NCBI RefSeq assembly: GCF_000016985.1
Contig: NC_009633.1
Coordinates: 558,001 to 622,000, forward strand
From: Alkaliphilus metalliredigens QYMF
GTDB taxonomy: Bacteria; Bacillota; Clostridia; Peptostreptococcales; Natronincolaceae
Direction: 5' to 3'
Length of the DNA: 64,000 nt
The translations under genes were made by a program, and so were the position numbers. Positions 44,876 to 53,741 of the stretch are shown here, piece by piece (the first letter of the stretch is position 1; every line of letters begins with the position of its first letter). The notes beneath the pieces were generated by a model, which worked only from the letters and a program-made list of their open reading frames with translations, made no database searches and had not been told where the DNA came from.

Positions 44876-47800
44876 TTACTGTTCTTTAAATTTAATCAAT
44901 AACTCACCTGATTGAACCTGTTGCTTTTCCTTAACCAAGATAGATTCTATCACACCGGATACTGGAGCGGTAATACTTGCCTCCATTTTCATGGCTTCAA
45001 GAATGATGATGGGTTCCTTTGCCTTGATGGTGTCGCCTTCCTTAACAAGAACCTTCAAGACTGTTCCAGGAATGCTTGCACCGATCTCAAGCTTGTTATG
45101 TGGATCTGCCATTTTGATGGCGTCTACGCTGATTTCAGATCCTCTATCTTTATCTAAGATTTGAACTTCTCTTCGATTGCCATTGACCTCAAATATCACA
45201 TTTCGATGGCCGGTATTGTTCAATCTTCCAATATGCAATAGTTTAAGAATCAAGACTTTACCTTGAGCTATCTCAACCTCACAGGTTTCCCCTTCTTCTA
45301 AACCGTGGAAGAAAATATCACTTCCCATGCGACTGAAGTCCCCATAGTCTTTAAGGTATTCTAAATAATCTTCAAAAACCTTTGGATAGAGGGCATAGCT
45401 TAACATGTCTTGCTTTGTGGGGGTCAGTTTATGCTTATCCTTTAAATGCTGTTGGATGGCTTGGAAATCTTCGGGTTCAAGCATCTCCCCAGGTCGTACT
45501 GTAATTGGTTCCTCTCCCTTTAAAACTAACTTCTGAAGTTCTGGAGGAAAGCCTCCCATGGGCTGTCCCATCATTCCCTTGAAGTAGGATACTGCAGAAT
45601 CTGGGTAGGCAAGATCCTGTCCCTTTTCAAGGATGTTCTCGGGTGTTAAATCATTTTGTACCATGAAAATAGCCAGATCTCCTACCATTTTAGAGGAAGG
45701 AGTCACTTTAACGATGTCACCAACCATGTCATTTACCTGCTTGAACATTTCCTTCACATCACCAAATCGATGACCCAATCCAAAGCTTTCTACTTGAGGC
45801 TTAAGATTGGAATATTGACCACCAGGGATTTCATACTTATAAATTTCTGTTGTTCCTGATTTCAATCCAGACTCAAATTGGCTGTAAACAGGTCTAACGG
45901 CATCCCAGTAGGTTGAAATTGCTTCAAGGTCATCAAGCTTAATCCCCGTAGCTCTTTCTGTGTTTTCTAGGGCAGCCACAACAGAGTTTAATGCAGGTTG
46001 ACTTGTCAATCCTGACATACTATTGAAGGTGGTATCAACAATATCTACCCCTGCTTCGGCGGCCATTAAAATGGTTGCAACGCCATTGCCACTTGTATCA
46101 TGAGTATGCAAATGAATGGGCATGGATACTTCTTGCTTCAATGCATGGATCAGTTTATAAGCAGCATAGGGCTTTAATAGGGCGGACATATCTTTAATGG
46201 CTAAAATATGAGCACCTGTTTTTTCAATATCCTTTGCCATATTTACATAATATTGTAGTGAATACTTATCTCGACTTGTGTCTAAAATATCACCTGTATA
46301 GCAGATGCAGGCCTCGGCAATTTTACCTGTTTTTAGCACTTCATCGATGGCGACCTCCATGCCCTTCAACCAGTTGAGAGAGTCGAAAATTCTAAATAAA
46401 TCGATACCACTGGCTGCCGATTCTTGAATAAACTCACGAATCACATTATCTGGATAGTTCTTATAACCAACGCCATTGCTTCCTCTTAAAAGCATTTGAA
46501 ACAGAATATTAGGCACTTTTTTTCGTAGGGCCTCTAATCGAGCCCAAGGGGACTCCTTTAGAAAGCGGTAGGACACATCAAATGTTGCGCCGCCCCACAT
46601 TTCTAGAGAAAATAAATCCTGACCTAATATAGAAGTGGCCTTAGCAATCTTCACCATATCCTTTGTACGTACCCGGGTTGCCATGAGGGACTGATGGGCA
46701 TCTCTCATTGTTGTATCGGTTAAGAGTAGTTTTTCTTGATTTTTAACCCAATTGACTATACCTGCAGGTCCTTCTTGATCTAAGATTTGCTTAGTACCGC
46801 TCAACCCTAAAGGTCTCTCAACATATGGAACGGTAGGAACATCAAACTCTCTTTTGATACCCTTGGTTTCATTGACTACTTTTTCCCCTATGAACTTTAG
46901 GATTTTCAACTCTTTGTTGTTTTTGGGGGCAATATCAAATAGGTCTGGATGATCCGCAATAAAGTTGGTATCACAATCTCCCTTTATAAAGGTTTCATGG
47001 TTGAGTACATTAATTAAAAAGGCTGTATTGGTTTTAACACCACTTATTTTTAGCTCTTTAATGGAACGAATCCCTTTTTTGATGGCATCATCGAAGGTTC
47101 TAGACCAAGAAGTGGTCTTAACCAGGAGGCTGTCATAGTAAGGGCTAATGGTGGCACCTGTAAATCCATTGCCACCATCTAATCTGATCCCGAAGCCGGA
47201 TCCAGTTCGATATTCTGTGATTTTCCCCGTATCTGGAGCAAAGTGATTAGCAGGATCCTCACTGGTAACGCGACACTGGATGGAATAACCATTGGCCTTG
47301 ATATTTTCTTGAGAGCCAATGCCTACCTGTGATGAGTTCAATGGATAGCCTTGGGCAATTAAAATTTGACTTTGAACGATATCGATCCCTGTAATCATTT
47401 CAGTGACGGTATGCTCTACCTGAATCCTTGGATTCATTTCGATAAAATAATGGTCACCATGAGCATCAACTAGAAATTCCACAGTGCCAGCATTTCGATA
47501 ATGTACAGCTCTAGCTATTTTCAAAGCGTCGTGACAGATTGCCTCTCGCTTTTCCTGGGATAGGGAAACTGCAGGGGCGAATTCGATTAGTTTTTGATGA
47601 CGTCTTTGAATAGAACAATCTCGCTCTAAAAGATGAACGATATTTCCGTATTTATCTCCTAAGATTTGCACTTCAATATGCTTGGGTTTTTCAATATATT
47701 TTTCAATAAAGATACTATCGATACCAAAGGCCTTTTTAGCTTCACTTCTAGCACTTAAAAAGGACTCTACAAGATCTTCTTCTTGGGTAACAATGCGCAT

Positions 47801-48316
47801 TCCTCGACCTCCACCACCGGCAGCGGCCTTCAACATAACGGGATATCCACATTCCCCAGCAAATCGTAATGCTTGGGCCTCATCAGCAATAGGTTTTTCT
47901 ACTCCAGGAATAACCGGTACCCCAGCGGCCTTTGCCACGAGCTTTGATTGGATCTTATCTCCTAATTGCTCGATCATGACATGGGTGGGTCCAATGAATT
48001 CAATCCCTGCCTCTTCACATTTTTTTGAAAACTCTGGATTTTCTGCTAAGAAACCATATCCTGGATGAATTGCATCGACTCCCTTTTTCAAGGCAAGGGC
48101 AATGATTTCATCTATGGCTAAATACGCTTCTACCGGTCCTTTATTAGAACCTATTTGGTAGGATTCATCGGCCTTTGTTCTAAACAGAGCGCACTTATCT
48201 TCATTTGAATAAATTGCCACAGTACGAATGCTAAGTTCCTGACAAGCTCTGAAAATTCTAATGGCAATTTCACCGCGATTTGCCACTAGGATCCGTTTGA
48301 ATTTTTTTGTTTCCAT
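44876..48316 (-). CDS. pyc: Pyruvate carboxylase
   Basis: The 1146-residue single-chain enzyme has all domains in order: biotin carboxylase/ATP-grasp (about 1-460, with KAAAGGGGRGMR), a carboxyltransferase barrel (about 530-800, with TDTTMRDAHQSL and the carbamylated-lysine region AIKDMSALLKP), the PC conserved region, and a C-terminal biotinyl domain with the EAMKMEA lysine. It makes oxaloacetate from pyruvate, bicarbonate and ATP, an anaplerotic step that also supplies aspartate for the threonine pathway nearby. It starts at ATG 48316 behind AAGGAGTGG. A possible minus-strand promoter is TTGACA-17-TAACTT at 48569-48541, giving a long untranslated leader. The rest of 48317-48681 shows no gene. 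Confidence 0.97.
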   Translation of the reverse strand: METKKFKRILVANRGEIAIRIFRACQELSIRTVAIYSNEDKCALFRTKADESYQIGSNKGPVEAYLAIDEIIALALKKGVDAIHPGYGFLAENPEFSKKCEEAGIEFIGPTHVMIEQLGDKIQSKLVAKAAGVPVIPGVEKPIADEAQALRFAGECGYPVMLKAAAGGGGRGMRIVTQEEDLVESFLSARSEAKKAFGIDSIFIEKYIEKPKHIEVQILGDKYGNIVHLLERDCSIQRRHQKLIEFAPAVSLSQEKREAICHDALKIARAVHYRNAGTVEFLVDAHGDHYFIEMNPRIQVEHTVTEMITGIDIVQSQILIAQGYPLNSSQVGIGSQENIKANGYSIQCRVTSEDPANHFAPDTGKITEYRTGSGFGIRLDGGNGFTGATISPYYDSLLVKTTSWSRTFDDAIKKGIRSIKELKISGVKTNTAFLINVLNHETFIKGDCDTNFIADHPDLFDIAPKNNKELKILKFIGEKVVNETKGIKREFDVPTVPYVERPLGLSGTKQILDQEGPAGIVNWVKNQEKLLLTDTTMRDAHQSLMATRVRTKDMVKIAKATSILGQDLFSLEMWGGATFDVSYRFLKESPWARLEALRKKVPNILFQMLLRGSNGVGYKNYPDNVIREFIQESAASGIDLFRIFDSLNWLKGMEVAIDEVLKTGKIAEACICYTGDILDTSRDKYSLQYYVNMAKDIEKTGAHILAIKDMSALLKPYAAYKLIHALKQEVSMPIHLHTHDTSGNGVATILMAAEAGVDIVDTTFNSMSGLTSQPALNSVVAALENTERATGIKLDDLEAISTYWDAVRPVYSQFESGLKSGTTEIYKYEIPGGQYSNLKPQVESFGLGHRFGDVKEMFKQVNDMVGDIVKVTPSSKMVGDLAIFMVQNDLTPENILEKGQDLAYPDSAVSYFKGMMGQPMGGFPPELQKLVLKGEEPITVRPGEMLEPEDFQAIQQHLKDKHKLTPTKQDMLSYALYPKVFEDYLEYLKDYGDFSRMGSDIFFHGLEEGETCEVEIAQGKVLILKLLHIGRLNNTGHRNVIFEVNGNRREVQILDKDRGSEISVDAIKMADPHNKLEIGASIPGTVLKVLVKEGDTIKAKEPIIILEAMKMEASITAPVSGVIESILVKEKQQVQSGELLIKFKEQ

Positions 48317-48681
48317 TATAAGCCACTCCTTCCGTTACTAGTTTGTGAATTATGCTACCAAATCATTCAATGGCAATCATTGAATTCTACATGATGGATA
48401 AAACTTCAGTGAATGTATAAACATGATTTGGAATGCATAAATAAAAGTATATTACTATATTATCTAATAATTCTTACTAATTGGCAAGAAAAATATTTTT
48501 TTTATTCATAAAAATAAATTATTGATTTATTATGACAGAAAAGTTAGATAGACTTTATATATTTGTCAAAATATCATCTTCCTTGAATATACTTAATAAA
48601 GAAATAGAGACAACATCAACTTTCATAATTTAATGACCTGTTTCAGAAAATAGGGTAATATATAAAGGAGTTGATTTATAA

Positions 48682-48750
48682 ATGAGAGGAGAGAAGAAGC
48701 AAAAGTGTGAAAGTTTATTCACTCTAAAAAGTAAGGAGGATGATTTATGA
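48682..48750 (+). CDS. Candidate 22-codon leader peptide coupled to the NSS transporter
   Basis: ATG 48682 follows AAAGGAG by a workable distance. The frame encodes a short, basic, hydrophilic peptide (starts MRGEKKQK) and ends in a TGA that overlaps the transporter start as ATGA. The transporter's own AAGGAGG lies inside this frame. No family is recognisable. It may couple or time transporter translation, or it may be chance. Confidence 0.35.
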   Translation: MRGEKKQKCESLFTLKSKEDDL

Positions 48751-50246
48751 GTCAAAAAAATGAACAATGGGGAAGTAGAATAGGATTCATTGCAGCAGCC
48801 ATTGGGATGGCCATAGGCACGGGAAATATTTGGCGTTTTCCTAGGGTAGCAGCAGCCAATGGTGGGGGACCCTTCGTCATTGCATGGACCATTGCACTAT
48901 TTGTATGGGCTATTCCACTATTAATGGGTGAAATGGTAATGGGTAGGAAAACTGGATTGGGAACCATCGGTGCATTTAGAGATTTTGTCGGAAAAAAATA
49001 CACATGGATGGGGACATGGATTGCGGTTGTTTGTTTAGGCATTATGTTTTATTACTCAGTAGTAATGGGATGGACAATGAAGTACTTCACTTTAGCGGTT
49101 TCTGGTGCATTTCAACCTGGAGTCACCACGGCGCAAACAGAAGCAATTTGGAATGTGTTCACCACAACACCTTCTCAAACAATCACATTTCACTTTCTAT
49201 CGATGTTGATTGCTGGATTTATTATTTACAAGGGAGTTAAAGGTGGGATTGAAAAAGCTTCAAAGATTATGATCCCAACACTTTTCGTCTTGTTAATTGC
49301 AGCTGTCATTAGAGCCTTGACACTTCCAGGGGCATTACAAGGATTGGAATACTTATTTACACCGAACCTTCATATGTTAAAGAACCCAACAATATGGCTA
49401 GAGGCATTTACCCAAGCAGCATGGTCAACTGGAGCCGGTTGGGGATTTATCATTACCTACTCTGTTTACACCAAGCAGAAGGAAGATGTGGCAGGAAACT
49501 GTATGATTATGGGTTTTGGAGACAATATTGGGGCTTTGATTGCAGCGATGACAGTATTGCCAGCCATTTATGCCCTATCCCCAACCCCTGAGTTTGCAGC
49601 TGAAGCCTTATCCTCAGGAAACACAGGAATTACCTTTATTTACTTGGCACAGCTCTTTACAACAATGCCAGCAGGACAGTTTTTAGCAGCCATTTTCTTC
49701 TTGGCAATGGCAATTTCAGCTTTATCCTCTCTGCTTCCTATGATTGAGGTAGGGGTTAGAAACCTTATGGATATGGGTTTTGATCGTAAAAAGGCAACGG
49801 CTTCAATTGTGGTAGCGGGATTTCTGTTAGGGATTCCTTCAGCCTATAGTTTGCATTTCCTAGACAATCAAGATTGGGTTTGGGGAGTGGGACTATTAGT
49901 CAGTGGTCTCTTTGTTGCCTTTGCCTTGGCAAAGTATGGTCTTGAAAGAGCTAGAAATAATGATATTAATACAGAATGGGCTGACTTTAAAGTTGGAAAA
50001 TGGTGGTCCACATGTATTCGATTATTCCCGGTATTCTTTGTTGTGGTTACGGGGTGGTGGTTTATGCAAGCAATCTCGTGGTATCCAGGTAATTGGTGGG
50101 CTCCATTTGAGGTCTTTAGTGCAGGAACCATTGTATTCCAATGGGCAATCTTGATTGTCATTGCACTACTGACCAATAATTGGCTAGCAAGTAAAATTGG
50201 TGCAGGTAGAGACATTACCCAGGGTGATGACGAGAGTGTCTTATAA
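48747..50246 (+). CDS. Sodium-dependent transporter of the NSS (SNF) family
   Basis: The 499-residue protein has about twelve membrane helices. Its first helix reads RIGFIAAAIGMAIGTGNIWRFP, the hallmark unwound NSS helix with glycine and asparagine sodium/substrate contacts, followed by GGGPFVIAW. Bacterial relatives carry amino acids such as tryptophan, tyrosine, methionine or alanine with sodium. The small subunit encoded 12 bases downstream points to the MetP/MetS-like subgroup. Start ATG 48747 follows AAGGAGG. Confidence 0.93.
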   Translation: MSQKNEQWGSRIGFIAAAIGMAIGTGNIWRFPRVAAANGGGPFVIAWTIALFVWAIPLLMGEMVMGRKTGLGTIGAFRDFVGKKYTWMGTWIAVVCLGIMFYYSVVMGWTMKYFTLAVSGAFQPGVTTAQTEAIWNVFTTTPSQTITFHFLSMLIAGFIIYKGVKGGIEKASKIMIPTLFVLLIAAVIRALTLPGALQGLEYLFTPNLHMLKNPTIWLEAFTQAAWSTGAGWGFIITYSVYTKQKEDVAGNCMIMGFGDNIGALIAAMTVLPAIYALSPTPEFAAEALSSGNTGITFIYLAQLFTTMPAGQFLAAIFFLAMAISALSSLLPMIEVGVRNLMDMGFDRKKATASIVVAGFLLGIPSAYSLHFLDNQDWVWGVGLLVSGLFVAFALAKYGLERARNNDINTEWADFKVGKWWSTCIRLFPVFFVVVTGWWFMQAISWYPGNWWAPFEVFSAGTIVFQWAILIVIALLTNNWLASKIGAGRDITQGDDESVL

Positions 50247-50258
50247 GGAGGAGATTAT

Positions 50259-50360
50259 ATGTCAGGAACTTCTATTATCATGATGATTTTGGTACTGGGA
50301 TTTTATGTAGTAGGTTTTGCTTTCTTGGTAAATAGGGCCTTTGGAGCTAAAAGGCCATAG
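50259..50360 (+). CDS. Small MetS-like subunit of the NSS transporter
   Basis: The 33-residue protein has one membrane helix (about 5-24) followed by a short basic tail ending AKRP. It starts at ATG 50259 behind AAGGAGGAG, 12 bases after the transporter. Small single-helix subunits of this kind (MetS) are required by some NSS methionine/alanine importers. The size, spacing and topology fit well; the exact substrate is unknown. Confidence 0.85.
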   Translation: MSGTSIIMMILVLGFYVVGFAFLVNRAFGAKRP

Positions 50361-50378
50361 TAATATTTTAAAAACCTT

Positions 50379-50406
50379 AGACTCTCTCCCTTCGGGGAGA
50401 GGGTCT
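50379..50406 (+). terminator. UUCG-capped hairpin after the transporter genes
   Basis: AGACTCTCTCCC and GGGAGAGGGTCT pair with one G-U around a TTCG tetraloop, 18 bases after the small subunit. The T-tract is poor, so it may protect the 3' end instead of ending transcription by itself. Confidence 0.6.
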
Positions 50407-50519
50407 GAAATTTATGGAAATGGGGGCTATGATCTTGTGGGCACCTGTTTATTTAAACCTACTTAGGGTAATAAGATACTATACAGTAAAGACTATTTTG
50501 GTAATGATTACTATTGATT

Positions 50520-50576
50520 TAGTTTGGCTTAAACTGTACAATGAAAGCCATTGTAGTTTAACTTAAATTGTATAAT
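50520..50576 (+). promoter_or_regulatory. Duplicated 23-bp promoter-like box ahead of the riboswitch
   Basis: Two boxes at 50520-50542 and 50554-50576 differ only by four transitions and are offset by 34 bp. They share TAGTTT, CTTAAA and end in TGTACAAT or TGTATAAT, so each ends in a -10-like hexamer. The second would start transcription at about 50583, precisely at the riboswitch 5' end. Confidence 0.5.
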
Positions 50577-50579
50577 ATC

Positions 50580-50690
50580 AACGTTGATAAGGGCAAACTT
50601 ACTGAAAAGTAAGGACGCAAAGCCATGAGTCTAAGGGAAGTTTTTATTCCTATGATTGTCAGGTTGCAAATCTTAGACTAATGTATCTAT
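50580..50690 (+). ncRNA. Class-I cyclic di-GMP riboswitch (GEMM)
   Basis: The diagnostic core is present: AGGGCAAAC, a six-bp stem CTTACT/AGTAAG capped by GAAA, then GGACGCAAAGCCA, followed by a second stem with CTAAGG and TATGATTGTCAGGTTGC, matching the tetraloop receptor and ligand-binding strands of GEMM-I. It precedes an intrinsic terminator and a chemoreceptor gene, a common setting for this riboswitch. Confidence 0.88.
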
Positions 50691-50694
50691 TAGG

Positions 50695-50727
50695 AGAAGG
50701 CACCTTTATCAAGGGGTCTTCTTTTTT
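50695..50727 (+). terminator. Riboswitch expression-platform terminator
   Basis: AGAAGGCACC and GGGGTCTTCT pair with one wobble and one mismatch around TTTATCAA, followed by TTTTTT. The loop's TTATCAA is complementary to TTGATAA (50584-50590) at the start of the aptamer, offering a possible competing pairing. Confidence 0.8.
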
Positions 50728-50888
50728 ATATGTTTTTTTAGGGTATCAGCAAGTAAAACACTGTAATCATGAGGGAGAAGACAATATAAAGGGAGGTATG
50801 TATTACTTCGTGGTCTCAAATGAGTAGTAGATTTATGGTTGATGACACGTATAGAGTTATACACATCTGAACGGGGAGGAACATAAAA

Positions 50889-52631
50889 ATGAAAAGCATA
50901 AAAACAAAACTCATTATCTATTTTTGTACGTTAATTCTTTTTACCACTTTAATCATCAGTTTCTTAGCATATAATAGCGGGTTAAATGGGATGCAGGAAT
51001 TAGAAGAGGAATTATTAAGAGAAAAACTGATGGGGGATATTGCTTCATCGACATTCTATTTACAGCAGTATTTTGGAAATGTAGAGTATGAAAATGGTCA
51101 ATTGATAGATGCGAAAGGGAATAACATAGAAGGTAATAATGAAATGGTTGATGCCATTCTAAAAGACATGGGAAGTGCAGCCACTATATTTGCTAAAAGT
51201 GATGACGATTTCAAAAGAATTGCAACAAATATTATGGGAGAAGACGGACAAAGAGCCGTAGGTACATATCTGGGGAAAGATAGTTTGGCTTATGGTGATG
51301 TAGCCCAAGGAAAACAATTTGTGGGAGAAGCGATGATTTTAGACAATGCCTATATGACTGTCTATAAGCCGATCAATGATGAAAGTGGAAATACAATAGG
51401 AATATTATTTCTTGGTGTACCAAGAGAAAGATCCAATCAATTAATACAGGGACATATCAACGGGCTCAGAAATGGATTGTCGATGGTGACAGTAATTGGA
51501 TTAATAATAGGAATTATTTTTGTATATACAATAGCCAAAAAAATCGCAGATCCAATCGCTATTTTAGCCTTGGAGATTGAGAAAATATCAAATTATGATT
51601 TGTATTTTGACGAAAATAGTAAAACGAAAAAGTATTTAAACAATAAAGATGAGATAGGAACCATTACCAGGGCACTGGATGTTATGCAAAGGAATTTGAT
51701 TGATCTCGTTAAAGACATATCTGGGACAGCCCAGCAAGTAGCGGCTTCCGCTGAAGAGTTAACTGCTACCAGCCAACAATCTGCTACTGCGGCAGATGAA
51801 GTAGCTAAAACCATTGAAGAAATTGCTGAAGGGGCCAACGACCAAGCAAAGGATACGGAAAAGGGAGTTGAACATGTCAATGAGTTAGGTGAGTTAATTG
51901 AAAAAGATCAACAATACATCAAAGATTTGAATATTTCTGCAAATGAAGCTACTAAATTAAAGGATGAAGGCTTTAAAATATTAAAGGATTTGGTGGAAAA
52001 AACAAAGATTAATAGTGAATCTACAGAAGAAGTTTATACGATTATTGTCAATACGAATGAAAGTGCAGAAAAAATAGAAAATGCCAGCCAAATGATTAGA
52101 AGTATTGCAGAACAAACGAACCTACTAGCTCTAAATGCAGCCATAGAAGCAGCAAGAGCAGGGGATGCAGGTAGGGGTTTTGCAGTAGTGGCAGAAGAAA
52201 TAAGAAAACTAGCAGAACAATCTAATTCATTTACAAAGGAAATTGCTGGTATTATTAAGGAATTAACAGATAAAACAGGACATGCCGTTGACACAATCCA
52301 AGAGGTGGAGAAGGTCACTGCATCACAAACAGAAAGTGTCCAGTTTACCAACGATAAATTTAAAGGCATCAATGGTGCAATTGAGAAGATGAAGGAAATC
52401 ATAACGGAAATCAATCAATCAAGTGAAAAAATGGGAGGGAAAAAGAACCAAATCATAGAAATCATTGAGAATCTCTCAGCCATATCACAAGAAAATGCAG
52501 CCGGGACTGAGGAAGCCTCGGCATCGGTAGAAGAGCAGACTGCATCTATGGGAGAAATAGCTAATGCAAGTGATTCATTGGCACGATTAGCTGAAGAAAT
52601 GCAAGGGGCCATTGCTAAATTTAAGTATTAA
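50889..52631 (+). CDS. Methyl-accepting chemotaxis protein with a Cache sensor
   Basis: The 580-residue receptor has a membrane helix (about 9-27), an extracytoplasmic single-Cache-type domain (about 35-190) with the [24 protein letters not shown] region, a second helix (about 197-217), HAMP (about 218-275) and a long coiled signalling domain. The kinase-contact hairpin tip is [21 protein letters not shown] (about residues 412-432). It would bind a small ligand outside and control CheA. The c-di-GMP riboswitch upstream links its production to the motile/sessile switch. Start ATG 50889 follows GGGGAGG. Confidence 0.93.
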   Translation: MKSIKTKLIIYFCTLILFTTLIISFLAYNSGLNGMQELEEELLREKLMGDIASSTFYLQQYFGNVEYENGQLIDAKGNNIEGNNEMVDAILKDMGSAATIFAKSDDDFKRIATNIMGEDGQRAVGTYLGKDSLAYGDVAQGKQFVGEAMILDNAYMTVYKPINDESGNTIGILFLGVPRERSNQLIQGHINGLRNGLSMVTVIGLIIGIIFVYTIAKKIADPIAILALEIEKISNYDLYFDENSKTKKYLNNKDEIGTITRALDVMQRNLIDLVKDISGTAQQVAASAEELTATSQQSATAADEVAKTIEEIAEGANDQAKDTEKGVEHVNELGELIEKDQQYIKDLNISANEATKLKDEGFKILKDLVEKTKINSESTEEVYTIIVNTNESAEKIENASQMIRSIAEQTNLLALNAAIEAARAGDAGRGFAVVAEEIRKLAEQSNSFTKEIAGIIKELTDKTGHAVDTIQEVEKVTASQTESVQFTNDKFKGINGAIEKMKEIITEINQSSEKMGGKKNQIIEIIENLSAISQENAAGTEEASASVEEQTASMGEIANASDSLARLAEEMQGAIAKFKY

Positions 52632-52677
52632 AATAGCAATATACTTTTAAAAGAACCATAGAGCCATGAATAGATAA

Positions 52678-52719
52678 GTAAAACCTCTTGGGTAATTTCA
52701 CATACCCAAGGGGTTTTAC
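52678..52719 (+). terminator. Intrinsic terminator of the chemoreceptor gene
   Basis: GTAAAACCTCTTGGGTA and TACCCAAGGGGTTTTAC pair over 17 positions with one wobble, followed by TATTTTT. Confidence 0.85.
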
Positions 52720-52735
52720 TATTTTTGTAAAAATA

Positions 52736-52765
52736 TTGTTCTTCTACCATTAAAAGATCTATAAT
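52736..52765 (+). promoter_or_regulatory. Candidate promoter of the hydroxyproline dehydratase operon
   Basis: TTGTTC and TATAAT are separated by 18 bases, about 82 bases ahead of the activase start. Confidence 0.5.
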
Positions 52766-52846
52766 ATATTAAATAGACAAATATAAGCGATCTATGGGTG
52801 TGATAGCTAACTAAGGTGATTTGCTATTTACAAATGAGGTGATAAT

Positions 52847-53740
52847 TTGGAAAAAGGAAGGATATTTAATATACAGCGGTACTCATTGCATGATGGGCCA
52901 GGAATCCGCACCACGGTTTTTTTGAAGGGATGTCCCTTAAATTGTTGGTGGTGTCATAACCCTGAAAGCAAGGATAGGAAACAGCAAATACTCTTTACAC
53001 AGCAGAGATGCATTCATTGTGGTAGCTGCCATGATACCTGTTCTCAAAAGGCTATACAGGAAGGGAAAATTAATGGAGAAAACTGTACTCTTTGTAATAA
53101 ATGTGTGGATAGATGTCCTACTGAAGCTTTGGAGCTAGTTGGAAAAGACATGACGGTGGCGGAGGTCATGGGGGAGATCGAAAAGGACCGTATATTCTTT
53201 GAACAGTCAAAGGGTGGTGTGACATTTTCAGGAGGAGAACCATTGAGTCAGGGGGAATTCCTATATGAACTGTTAAGGGTATGTGGCCAGAAAGGAATTC
53301 ATCGAGGGGTAGATACTTCGGGTTTTAGTTCTTGGCAGCAGTTAGAAAAGATAGCTGAAGTGACGGATTTGTTTTTATATGATTTAAAGCATATAAACAA
53401 TGACAAACACATTGAATATACAGGGGTATCTAATCAAGGGATTCTAAGAAATTTAGAGAAGTTATCTGCCCTTCACCACAATATCTATATTCGTATACCT
53501 ATTATCCCTTATATTAATGATAATGATGAAAATATTTTGGAAACCAGTCGTTACCTTGCTACATTAAATGTAAAGAATGTGACTCTTTTACCTTATCATG
53601 ATACAGGCATTGATAAATATCAAAAGGTAAAAGAGGATTACAGACTAGTACATGTTAAAGTACCTTCTCAGGAGCAGATGATAGCCATAGCAGAAAAGAT
53701 GAGAGGCTTTGGACTGAACATTAGAATAGGAGGATCATAA
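52847..53740 (+). CDS. hypE: Glycyl-radical enzyme activase (radical SAM), partner of HypD
   Basis: The 297-residue protein has the radical-SAM cysteine motif in FLKGCPLNCWWCHNPES. Two inserted ferredoxin-type clusters (CIHCGSCHDTC and CTLCNKCVDRC) and the TFSGGEPLSQ SAM-binding segment complete the glycyl-radical activase layout. It installs the glycyl radical on the enzyme encoded one base downstream. The start is a TTG at 52847, supported by GAGGTGAT just upstream and by the match of residue 2 onward (KGRIFNIQRYSLHDGPGIRT) to the family start. Confidence 0.93.
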   Translation: MEKGRIFNIQRYSLHDGPGIRTTVFLKGCPLNCWWCHNPESKDRKQQILFTQQRCIHCGSCHDTCSQKAIQEGKINGENCTLCNKCVDRCPTEALELVGKDMTVAEVMGEIEKDRIFFEQSKGGVTFSGGEPLSQGEFLYELLRVCGQKGIHRGVDTSGFSSWQQLEKIAEVTDLFLYDLKHINNDKHIEYTGVSNQGILRNLEKLSALHHNIYIRIPIIPYINDNDENILETSRYLATLNVKNVTLLPYHDTGIDKYQKVKEDYRLVHVKVPSQEQMIAIAEKMRGFGLNIRIGGS

Positions 53741-53741
53741 A

